From Lachnospiraceae bacterium (GTDB lineage Bacteria; Bacillota; Clostridia; Lachnospirales; Lachnospiraceae): a DNA stretch of 40,600 nt. The position numbers and the translations under genes are program-made. The notes under the pieces are model-generated. The model worked only from the letters and a program-made list of their open reading frames with translations. It had not been told where the DNA came from and did not search any database. Location: assembly GCA_016281275.1 (NCBI GenBank), contig JAEEIH010000191.1, positions 1-40,600 on the forward strand, given 5' to 3'. Below, piece by piece: positions 33,844-40,600 of this stretch (its first letter is position 1; the number at the start of each line of letters is the position of its first letter).

Positions 33844-35175
33844 TTATGTTTGATCTTTTTCGCTTCGCTCTCTGATGAGAAGTTTTATCGATGTTCCGTT
33901 GAAACCGAACGTTTCACGAATCTTATTTTCAATATATCGCTGATACGAAAAATGGAAAAGATCTTTATCGTTAACGAAACAAACAAATGTGGGCGGTTTG
34001 ACGGACACTTGCGTAACGTAAAAAATCTTGAGCCTCTTTCCTTTGTCCGACGGAGGCTGTTGAAGAACGGTTGCTTCTGTTATTATCTCGTTCAATACAC
34101 CGGTTTTGATCCTCAGATTCTGACTCTGTATCACTTCTTCGATCGAATCAAAAATCTTGCCGATCCTTTGCCCGGTCAGCGCCGAGATAAAGATCACTTC
34201 CGCATAAGGGATGAAAGAAAGTGTTCTGAAGATCTCATCACGGTATTTGTAGATCGTTTTATCATCCTTTTCAATGGCATCCCATTTGTTCACGGCTATG
34301 ATTATTCCGCGACCGCGTTCGTGTGCGATGCCGGCAATCTTCGCATCCTGCTCACTGACTCCTTCTGAAGCATCGATCATCAGAATGACTATATCGGCTT
34401 TTTCTACCGCCGAAACGGTTCTGATGACCATGAACCTTTCGAGTTCTTCTTTAACTTTGTTTTTTCGTCTTAAACCCGCGGTGTCAACAAAAATATATTC
34501 TTTTCCGTCATATTTTACGAGTGTGTCGATCGCATCTCTTGTTGTTCCGGCTATATCCGACACGATACATCTGTTTTCGCCGAGAAGCTTGTTGATGAGT
34601 GACGATTTACCTACATTGGGCTTTCCGACGATTGCGATTCGCGGACGCTCTTCTTTTTCCGATTCTTCGGTGTCGTGAGGAAACAGCTCCGTAACGGCAT
34701 CGAGAAGTTCTCCGAATCCTGTTTTTCCTGTCGATGAAATAGGATAAGGCTCACCCAGACCAAGATTGTAGAATTCGTAGACATCCGCCTCGAGCTTCTT
34801 GAAATCATCAACTTTATTGACGCAGAGAACAAGGGGCTTACCGCTTCTTCTGAGTATATCGGCCACCTGACCGTCACGGTCGGTCAGACCGTCTCTTATA
34901 TCGACCATGAATATGATGACATCGGCGGTATCAATCGCAATCTGAGCCTGCTCACGCATGGATTTTAATATAATATCACTGCTTTCGGGCTCAATTCCTC
35001 CCGTGTCGATTATGGTGAAAGCTTTTCCCAGCCACTCGGCATCTCCGTAAATCCTGTCACGCGTAACACCGGGATAATCCTTTACTATAGAGATCTGTTC
35101 TCCGCATAATGCATTAAAAAAGCTTGACTTACCAACGTTAGGCCTGCCGACTATCGCCACTATCGGCTTGCTCAT
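33844..35175 (-). CDS. der: Ribosome-assembly GTPase Der (EngA)
   Basis: 443 residues. Two tandem GTPase domains: first with [10 protein letters not shown] near residue 10, DTGG and NKVD; second with [10 protein letters not shown] near 185, DTAG and NKWD. A C-terminal KH-like domain follows (about 350-435). Der matures the 50S subunit. The ATG at 35175 has GAGAGG nearby; the six-codon longer start is poorer. The reading frame overlaps the end of the DUF512 gene by 38 bases. Confidence 0.97.
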   Translation of the reverse strand: MSKPIVAIVGRPNVGKSSFFNALCGEQISIVKDYPGVTRDRIYGDAEWLGKAFTIIDTGGIEPESSDIILKSMREQAQIAIDTADVIIFMVDIRDGLTDRDGQVADILRRSGKPLVLCVNKVDDFKKLEADVYEFYNLGLGEPYPISSTGKTGFGELLDAVTELFPHDTEESEKEERPRIAIVGKPNVGKSSLINKLLGENRCIVSDIAGTTRDAIDTLVKYDGKEYIFVDTAGLRRKNKVKEELERFMVIRTVSAVEKADIVILMIDASEGVSEQDAKIAGIAHERGRGIIIAVNKWDAIEKDDKTIYKYRDEIFRTLSFIPYAEVIFISALTGQRIGKIFDSIEEVIQSQNLRIKTGVLNEIITEATVLQQPPSDKGKRLKIFYVTQVSVKPPTFVCFVNDKDLFHFSYQRYIENKIRETFGFNGTSIKLLIRERSEKDQT

Positions 35176-36535
35176 AAGGCACCTCTCTCTCATGTACCGG
35201 AACGTAATCGCTGCACAGTACGTTAATTAACGAAATACCGTTAGATTTTACTATACGTATATTTTTTTGTAAAGCGCTTTCGATGTCGTGTATTCTTAGA
35301 TCATCGAGAAAGACATCCTCTCCGGCTCTGAGCATGCAGGTGGGGATAACAAGATAATCTCCGATTTCCCTGTTTTTAAGCTGCGCTATAATATCCTGTC
35401 CGGTGATAAGACCTGCTACGGTGATCTTTTCACCGAAGAAATCGTTTCTGATACCGATGACTTCTGTTTGACAGAAAGGATATTCATTTGATACCCGTTC
35501 GAGAAGGCTTTTAAGTATGTTTTCTATTGCTTTTCCGGTTACAAAAGTGAATTTACATTTCATCAGCCTGTCTGTTGATTGTGGATTGCTTTTGAAATCG
35601 GCCAGAGCTTCGTCAAATTCGTCGATAAGCGATCTCGTCATTCCGACACCGTTTTCTATTTGCGGAAAACCCTCGTATTCTTCGGCGGGAGGTATCGGTG
35701 TGCCCGAATTCAGATAGAATTCGTCTGAAGCGTATATAAGGCTTGTTCCGAACTTCTCCCGATAATACTTCCGGTAAGGTTCAATCTGTTTGATGACCAT
35801 TCCGCATTCTTCTGCTGTAAATGTTTCAAGAGGCGCAAGCCCTTCTCTGAATTTTGTCGTACCGACAGGAACTATTGAAAGGCTCTTAAGTCCGGGCAGA
35901 TATTCCTCGAGATGAGTCAATGTGTAATCAAGCTCTTTCCCGTCGTTATATCCTTTACAGAGAACTATCTGACCGTTTATCTCTATTCCGGCATCGACAA
36001 ATGTTTTTATATGTCTTAAAGCTTCTCCGGCGCGCTTGTTTTGAAGCATTTTCACACGCAGCTCTTTATTAAGAGTGTGGATTGATATATTTATGGGAGA
36101 CAGCTTATAAAAGCAAATCCTCTCCACATCCTTGTCCGTCATGTTGGTGAGCGTTATATAATTGCCTTGCAGGAACGAAAGTCTGGCGTCATCGTCTTTG
36201 AAATACAAGGTTTTTCGCATTCCGGGAGGCATCTGGTCTATGAAACAGAAAATGCATTTATTTGAACAATGGTGATAATCGGACATAAGACCGCCCTCAA
36301 ATACAAGACCAAGTTCTTCACCGTAATCCTTTTCTATATCGTAGTCCCATTCTTCGCCTGCTTTGTCGATGACGGTTAAAACAATATCTTCGTCCTGTGA
36401 CAGATATCTGTAATCAAAAACATCTTCTATTATCGTGTCGTTTATGGCCAGCAGCTTTGAACCGGGTTCAATACCGAGCTCCTCGGCAATCGAACCGTGC
36501 TCTACGGCAGTAATGAGATGTCCTTTTTCCTTCAT
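35138..36535 (-). CDS. DUF512 radical-SAM-like protein with PDZ domain
   Basis: 465 residues from the ATG at 36535 (GAGG nine bases upstream; the earlier TTG has too short a spacer). A PDZ-like domain (about 8-60) precedes an Elp3/radical-SAM-type barrel with CxxxCxxC (Cys90, 94, 97), and the C-terminal DUF512 domain (about 260-440). The family is conserved next to der in Clostridia. Its reaction is unknown. The gene overlaps der by 38 bases in another frame, so expression is tightly linked. Confidence 0.9.
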   Translation of the reverse strand: MKEKGHLITAVEHGSIAEELGIEPGSKLLAINDTIIEDVFDYRYLSQDEDIVLTVIDKAGEEWDYDIEKDYGEELGLVFEGGLMSDYHHCSNKCIFCFIDQMPPGMRKTLYFKDDDARLSFLQGNYITLTNMTDKDVERICFYKLSPINISIHTLNKELRVKMLQNKRAGEALRHIKTFVDAGIEINGQIVLCKGYNDGKELDYTLTHLEEYLPGLKSLSIVPVGTTKFREGLAPLETFTAEECGMVIKQIEPYRKYYREKFGTSLIYASDEFYLNSGTPIPPAEEYEGFPQIENGVGMTRSLIDEFDEALADFKSNPQSTDRLMKCKFTFVTGKAIENILKSLLERVSNEYPFCQTEVIGIRNDFFGEKITVAGLITGQDIIAQLKNREIGDYLVIPTCMLRAGEDVFLDDLRIHDIESALQKNIRIVKSNGISLINVLCSDYVPVHEREVPYEQADSGDSRQA

Positions 36536-36562
36536 TTGCAAAAACCTCTTTCCGTGTGCTTC

Positions 36563-36913
36563 TCAAATGTAATCAAAAGCGTTTTTGATCACTTTGATTT
36601 CTTCTCCGAGTATTGCCACAACATCAAATCTTACGGGAGTTGTTTCGGCATAGCCGTTTTTGGTCAGATAATAAACAGCACATTTGCATATCCTTTTGAT
36701 TTTCCTTAAATCGACGGCCTCAAGGGGATCGCCTTCGGATTCATCAAACCGGTATTTTACTTCAATAAAACAAAGATATCCCTCGTTACGGGCGATTATA
36801 TCGATTTCGCCGCCCTTACAATAAAAGTTTTTTTCAATGATTTTGTAACCGAGCATTGAGAGTTTTTTGGCAGCTTTTTCTTCGTATTCGGTTCCGACAG
36901 CTCTTTTGTTCAA
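36563..36913 (-). CDS. yraN: YraN/UPF0102 nuclease-fold protein
   Basis: 116 residues. The restriction-nuclease-like core is visible: GYKIIEKNFYCKGGEIDII and CFIEVKYR carry the E, D and E-x-K residues. TTG start at 36913 with AAGGA eight bases before. Function unresolved; some relatives affect recombination. Lies next to the FlhB-tail gene and rnhB as in Bacillus and Clostridia. Confidence 0.93.
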   Translation of the reverse strand: MNKRAVGTEYEEKAAKKLSMLGYKIIEKNFYCKGGEIDIIARNEGYLCFIEVKYRFDESEGDPLEAVDLRKIKRICKCAVYYLTKNGYAETTPVRFDVVAILGEEIKVIKNAFDYI

Positions 36914-37014
36914 TCAATAATTCCTTTCGGTGAGAATAATGCCTTTAAACGGGAAAGTCATATGAAAATATCGTATTGCGATTGGCGCATTGTATTACTG
37001 ATGACTAAAACTGA

Positions 37015-37290
37015 CTATTTTAGTTTCTCTCTTACTGCATCAACCTTGTCGACATACATAAGGACCTGAATAACGGCTTCGTAAAGTTCGGGAGGAATAT
37101 ATTCATCGAAATCAAGCTTTGAAAGCGTATCGGCAAGCTTTGCGTCATAATGGATCGGTATGTTGTTTTCTTTTGCTTCACTGATGATCTTTTCGGCAAT
37201 GTGCCCCTTACCTGTGGCAAGTATCTTCGGTGCTTCGTCACCTTTTTCGAATCCGAGAGCCACGGCGGTTTTTTGTTTTTTTTCGATCAT
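37015..37290 (-). CDS. FlhB C-terminal-domain protein (YlqH/FlhX type)
   Basis: 91 residues equal to the cytoplasmic tail of FlhB after the NPTH cleavage site: QKTAVAL, PKILATGKGHIAEKIISEAKENNIPI and PPELYEAVIQVLMYV. The membrane part of FlhB is absent. Bacillus YlqH is similar and is also beside rnhB. It may act in flagellar export or have another role; no flagellar genes are in view. GGAGG before the ATG at 37290. Confidence 0.9.
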   Translation of the reverse strand: MIEKKQKTAVALGFEKGDEAPKILATGKGHIAEKIISEAKENNIPIHYDAKLADTLSKLDFDEYIPPELYEAVIQVLMYVDKVDAVREKLK

Positions 37291-37339
37291 TATTCCTCCT
37301 TCGGATGGAATTCCGCATGGGCATACAAAAAGCGTTTTG

Positions 37340-38104
37340 TCACGTTTTAATCAGATTACCGACAAAAGAGAGTCTGTGAATCGGAGTAAGACCTTTTTCT
37401 CTGATCGCATCGATATGCTGTTGCGTTCCGTAGCCTTTGTTTTGAGAGAAACCGTATCCCGGGAATTCTTTCTCGTATTCATCCATGATACGGTCTCTGG
37501 TGACTTTTGCCATTATGCTGGCGGCGGCGATTGAAACACTCTGCGCGTCACCGTGAGTGATCGATACCTGCTTTATATCAACGCCGGGTATTCGGACATA
37601 ATCGTTAAGCAAAATATCGGGTCTTTTGCCGAGTCCTTCGATAGCTTTCTTCATAGCTTCGTAGGTGGCATTCAGGATGTTGATCTCGTCGATCCTTTTG
37701 TTGTCTGAGAGACCTACCGAGCAGGCGAGAGAAAGTTCTTTGATCTTGTCGAAGAGTTCGTCTCTCTTTTTTGCGGAAAGTTTTTTTGAGTCGTTAAGAT
37801 AAAGTATCTCGACATCTTTCTTTAGGATCACGGCTCCGGCGCAGACAGGTCCGGCGAGAGGTCCTCTGCCGGCTTCGTCGATTCCGCATATCAACTCGCA
37901 CTCGCCGTATTTGTTTTCGAAGAACTTCATTACTTCAAGTCTTGCCCTTTCGGCCTTTAGTTTTTCAATCCTTGTCAGTGCGGAATGAATGATTTTTTTG
38001 ACCGAATCACGTTCGTCGGAAGAATATTCTTCTATCAGTCCGTCAAGTTCGTCATCGGGACTTTTCGCGAAAATTTCTTTTATGGTCGATATTTTTGTCT
38101 CCAT
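37340..38104 (-). CDS. rnhB: Ribonuclease HII
   Basis: 254 residues from the ATG at 38104 (GAAGG eight bases before; a TTG five codons upstream overlaps that site and is unlikely). An extra N-terminal helical arm (1-70) precedes the catalytic domain. GIDEAGRGPLAGPV holds Asp and Glu, and DSKKLSAKKR, the LLND region and SIAAASIMAKVTRD complete the active site. It removes ribonucleotides from RNA:DNA hybrids. Confidence 0.96.
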   Translation of the reverse strand: METKISTIKEIFAKSPDDELDGLIEEYSSDERDSVKKIIHSALTRIEKLKAERARLEVMKFFENKYGECELICGIDEAGRGPLAGPVCAGAVILKKDVEILYLNDSKKLSAKKRDELFDKIKELSLACSVGLSDNKRIDEINILNATYEAMKKAIEGLGKRPDILLNDYVRIPGVDIKQVSITHGDAQSVSIAAASIMAKVTRDRIMDEYEKEFPGYGFSQNKGYGTQQHIDAIREKGLTPIHRLSFVGNLIKT

Positions 38105-38140
38105 TTGCTTTACCTTCAATAGATTTCATGCCGCTGTAGC

Positions 38141-38983
38141 TTATTCCAGTGTGATCTTTCCGAGCCTTGAGCTTCTGAAGTCGTCAATGATAAGTTTTGA
38201 GGCTTTGATAATGTCGGGCTCTCCGCCACTCGCAAGAGCTCCGCGCGAGATTGCAACAGATTTTACGATTTCGCTTATCTCTTCGGGGGGCTCTTCGGAA
38301 GCTTTAAAATATCTTTGCTTAAGACTGTCGGGATATCTTTCCTTGAGAACTCCTATCAAATAATAACAAAGCTCTTCGGGATAAAGGATGTCATCGTTGA
38401 TCGACCCGATAAATGCGATTTTCATACCGATCTGCTGATCTTCAAATTTAGGCCAGAGGATTCCTGGAGTATCAAGAAGTTCCACCTGTCTGTTGAGTCT
38501 GATCCATTGTCTTCCTTTTGTAACGCCGGGCTTGTTTCCTGTTTTTGCGCATGCCTTACCTGCGATCGAATTGATAAATGTGGATTTGCCGCAGTTCGGG
38601 ATACCGCAGACCATTGCACGTATGGGACGCCCTATGATTCCACGTGCTCTGTCCCTTTTGATCTTTTCTTCACATGCCTTTGTGATTATTTCGAGGCTTC
38701 CTTTGACTCCGTTCGGATTCCTTGAATCACAGGTGTTTACGAAAAAACCATTGTCTTCGTAAAATTTTTTGTAATATGCGGTTCTTTCCGGATCGGCCAG
38801 ATCGCACTTGTTCAGGATCAAGACACGGTATTTGTTTTTACCGAGCACATCTATATCGGGATTCTTACTTGACAGAGGTATTCTTGCATCAAGGATTTCA
38901 ACTATTGCGTCGATCACCTTAAGATCATCTTCCATCTGTCTTTTGGCTTTGCTCATATGTCCGGGATACCATTGATATACCAT
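38141..38983 (-). CDS. rbgA: Ribosome-biogenesis GTPase RbgA/YlqF
   Basis: 280 residues. The G motifs are circularly permuted: NKCD (G4, 58-61) comes first, then GIPNCGKST (G1, near 128-136) and DTPG (G3). The N-terminal YPGHMSKAKRQ and the C-terminal ANTAR-like helices are typical. It acts in late 50S assembly. Position between lepB and rnhB is the standard Firmicute order. Confidence 0.96.
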   Translation of the reverse strand: MVYQWYPGHMSKAKRQMEDDLKVIDAIVEILDARIPLSSKNPDIDVLGKNKYRVLILNKCDLADPERTAYYKKFYEDNGFFVNTCDSRNPNGVKGSLEIITKACEEKIKRDRARGIIGRPIRAMVCGIPNCGKSTFINSIAGKACAKTGNKPGVTKGRQWIRLNRQVELLDTPGILWPKFEDQQIGMKIAFIGSINDDILYPEELCYYLIGVLKERYPDSLKQRYFKASEEPPEEISEIVKSVAISRGALASGGEPDIIKASKLIIDDFRSSRLGKITLE

Positions 38984-39010
38984 TATACAGTCTCCTCTTA
39001 TTCTTAAACA

Positions 39011-39625
39011 TCATTCAGCCGTATCTTCGGCGAGTTCTTTCAGGTTCAGCTTGCTTATGATAGAAAACGGAGCAAGACGCACAAATGCTTTTCCGATTAT
39101 TTCTTCCCTGCTTACATTGCCGAAATTAAAATATCTGCTGTCTTCACAGTCATTTCTGTTGTCGCCGAGGACAAAATATTCATCATCATCGAGCGTAATC
39201 TCTTCTTCATACAGACCAGCTGTTATCATCGGCTCAACATTTATGGGTTCGTCGATTTCCGAGCCGTTTATGCAGAGCTGTCCGTCGATTATCTGTACTC
39301 TTTCACCGGGAAGTCCGTAGATACGCCTGCAGGCATAATAGCTGTGTTCTTTTCCCGATCTGTTAAAAACGATAACGTCATATCTTTCAGGGTCAGAGAA
39401 AAGGTATGACATTCGATTGACAACAATTATATCATCGTCCGAAAGAGTCGGTTCCATGCTGATTCCGACCATGTTGGTTTTTTCAAGGGCGACAACAGTA
39501 AAAAGCCATCCGAGAAAGATGGCGATACTTACAGAAACAATCCATAGAATAAGCCTGATAATAAGCCTGAGTATGCGGGTTTTCTTTTCCTGTTTATCAA
39601 AATCGAAATCAAATTCGGTATCCAT
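39011..39625 (-). CDS. lepB: Signal peptidase I with Arg at the catalytic Lys position
   Basis: 204 residues. Membrane segment about 25-47, Ser56 nucleophile in GISMEPTL, box with YDVIVFNRSG, then ACRRIYGLPGE (98-108) and the GDNRNDCEDSRYFG-like block (154-167). The general base lysine expected at position 100 (K in the usual V-K-R) is Arg here; the codon is AGG. The rest of the enzyme is intact. The enzyme cuts Sec and Tat signal peptides. GGGGGAT lies eight bases before the ATG at 39625. A further signal peptidase may exist elsewhere in the genome. Confidence 0.88.
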   Translation of the reverse strand: MDTEFDFDFDKQEKKTRILRLIIRLILWIVSVSIAIFLGWLFTVVALEKTNMVGISMEPTLSDDDIIVVNRMSYLFSDPERYDVIVFNRSGKEHSYYACRRIYGLPGERVQIIDGQLCINGSEIDEPINVEPMITAGLYEEEITLDDDEYFVLGDNRNDCEDSRYFNFGNVSREEIIGKAFVRLAPFSIISKLNLKELAEDTAE

Positions 39626-39648
39626 TCTTTTTTATCCCCCGTATTACT

Positions 39649-39677
39649 ATTTTATATCCCGTGGAATAAAATAACAA
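39649..39677 (-). promoter_or_regulatory. Candidate promoter of the lepB operon
   Basis: Minus strand TTGTTA (39672-39677) and TAAAAT (39649-39654), spacer 17, directly ahead of lepB. It would serve lepB, rbgA, rnhB and the genes further down. Confidence 0.5.
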
Positions 39678-39855
39678 CCACGCCATGTGATTGTTAATAT
39701 AAAATTAATTCTATTATTTTGAAGCTGACAAAAACGCTTTCGATTCCGTCCTAAAGACAAGACCGTAAATCCTATTGAATCGGTCCGTAACTGAAAATGA
39801 ACGAAGCAGCCGTTTAAAACGACCGCTCCGTCCGTTTTCAAAACCGCTTAAACAA

Positions 39856-40203
39856 TCAGCGGATAACTTCTTTAACTTTGGCAGCCTTACCTGTTCTCTG
39901 ACGAAGGTAGAACAGCTTGGCACGTCTTACTTTACCGTGTCTGACAACTTCGATCTTCGCAACAACGGGAGAATGAAGGGGCCATGTCTTTTCAACACCA
40001 ACGCCGTTTGAAATCTTTCTGACAGTGAAAGTCTCTCTTGCGCCGCCGTTCTGTCTTTTTGTAACAACGCCCTCAAATACCTGCTGTCTCTCGCGGTTAC
40101 CTTCCTTAACGAGGGAAGATACTCTGACTGTGTCACCAACGTTAAATTCGGTGATGTCGCTCTTTAATTGAGCTGCTTCGATGTTTTTGATAATGTCGTT
40201 CAT
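39856..40203 (-). CDS. rplS: 50S ribosomal protein L19
   Basis: 115 residues, full length. [28 protein letters not shown], the [15 protein letters not shown] block and the Arg/Lys-rich [20 protein letters not shown] end are diagnostic. It lies at the 30S-50S interface. AGGAGG precedes the ATG at 40203. It has its own promoter and structured leader. Confidence 0.98.
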   Translation of the reverse strand: MNDIIKNIEAAQLKSDITEFNVGDTVRVSSLVKEGNRERQQVFEGVVTKRQNGGARETFTVRKISNGVGVEKTWPLHSPVVAKIEVVRHGKVRRAKLFYLRQRTGKAAKVKEVIR

Positions 40204-40226
40204 TACGAACCTCCTATGATTATGTC

Positions 40227-40282
40227 GATATTCATTCTACAGCGCATTTGCTTAGTACAGCGGAATATCCTTTTTAACGTAC
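40227..40282 (-). promoter_or_regulatory. Structured rplS leader, candidate L19 autoregulatory element
   Basis: The transcript predicted to start near 40282 folds with a 7-bp stem (GATATTC/GAATATC; 40263-40269 with 40227-40233) enclosing two copies of CGCTGTA. Firmicute rplS genes are known to have an L19 leader in this position. The match to that RNA family is inferred from place and structure only. Confidence 0.4.
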
Positions 40283-40288
40283 TTGGGT

Positions 40289-40317
40289 ATTCTAACACGT
40301 CATTTTAGATAATGCAA
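40289..40317 (-). promoter_or_regulatory. Promoter of rplS
   Basis: Minus strand TTGCAT (40312-40317) and TAGAAT (40289-40294), spacer 17. Confidence 0.65.
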
Positions 40318-40339
40318 CTATATTTTCAGGATTTATATC

Positions 40340-40567
40340 GCAGGCGTATGTATATAAACCTGAACACGCGAGACTCCGTCTCAGACGGTTCAGCCGAAAC
40401 TGCCGAAATCACCTTCATGGCTTTCGTACCGGTCGACATTCGGCATCCCTGCCTCAGTGTCTCCGCTAGCTCGGCATCCATGCCTCGCTCACGACGGCGT
40501 GACGCAGTTTCGTGAACCGATACTTCGACTGCGTATGCGTTTCAGGTTTATATACATTACGCCTTGC
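40340..40567. repeat. Long imperfect palindromic element with tandem inner hairpins
   Basis: Outer arms of about 25 bp (40340-40364 and 40541-40567, with only single-base bulges; 17 bp perfect) enclose inner arms (40386-40403 and 40504-40519). Between them are a small stem at 40370-40382 and two tandem copies of a CGGCATCC-TGCCTC motif (near 40440 and 40472). No gene is supported in 40318-40600. It could be a MITE-like repeat or a structured RNA; no clear target-site duplication was seen. The remainder to base 40600 shows nothing recognisable. Confidence 0.6.
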
Positions 40568-40600
40568 GATTCCCAAATGACATATGTTTTTTTGCATAAC

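Noticed and set aside
40312-40515. Plus-strand frame across the palindrome
   Set aside because: It covers a hairpin repeat, has no ribosome site and no protein-like sequence.
1-40600. CRISPR arrays, tRNAs, rRNAs, IS elements and phage genes
   Set aside because: Read for on both strands; none was recognised. The tyrosine recombinase has no mobile-element partner.

Overview
The window looks like chromosomal DNA of a low-to-moderate GC, Gram-positive, obligately fermentative type of bacterium in the class Clostridia, most likely Lachnospiraceae or a close relative. This is inferred from gene order and content, not from a database search. The order rplS-lepB-rbgA-rnhB-flhB' -yraN, the order DUF512-der-plsY-gpsA, and the block mreBCD-PBP2-minCDE-rodA-mgsA are all familiar from that group. 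Strong AGGAGG-type ribosome binding sites, several TTG/GTG starts, lipoprotein signals, SepF plus DivIVA, and a MutL with an endonuclease motif and no MutH all fit. Nothing from 4.4 kb to the right edge is on the plus strand: the genes are co-oriented.

Left part (1-7.6 kb) is more accessory. A PP-loop TtcA-like gene runs off the left edge and diverges from a plus-strand group: a Cthe_2159-like surface lipoprotein, a membrane diguanylate cyclase and an exported N-acetylmuramoyl-L-alanine amidase. Then come, on the minus strand, a tyrosine recombinase behind a perfect consensus promoter and G-rich inverted repeats, an orphan BlaI/MecI-type repressor with a visible promoter and operator, and an AAA ATPase with a decayed nuclease-like tail.

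Middle part (7.6-23 kb) is an envelope and division region with at least three transcription units. lspA and rluD (followed closely by the ATPase) lie after a terminator behind divIVA. A P-loop protein, a HlyD-like membrane protein, yggS, sepF and divIVA form a unit starting at a good promoter that overlaps the end of dacF. The large mreB-mreC-mreD-PBP2-minC-minD-minE-rodA-mgsA-dacF operon builds the elongation machine, places the division site and trims peptidoglycan.

Next (23-32 kb) is a DNA-repair unit: a membrane-anchored MutS-like ATPase, mutS, mutL and miaA, from one good promoter. A single-gene unit follows, encoding a secreted NlpC/P60 hydrolase with a consensus promoter, a strong terminator and a perfect match to the WalR (YycF) box in its leader.

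Right part (32-40.6 kb) is housekeeping: gpsA and plsY (phospholipid synthesis), der, a DUF512 radical-SAM-like protein, yraN, an flhB C-terminal-domain gene, rnhB, rbgA, lepB and rplS, whose leader has a candidate L19 autoregulatory structure. The edge holds a long imperfect palindrome of about 230 bp without a gene.

No CRISPR array, rRNA, tRNA, IS element or phage module was recognised. The most interesting points are the lysine-to-arginine change at the catalytic site of LepB, two active-site changes in the MgsA homologue, the WalR box, the orphan P-loop/HlyD-like pair inside the division cluster, the membrane MutS paralogue operon, the PBP2 insertion, and the palindromic and G-rich repeats.
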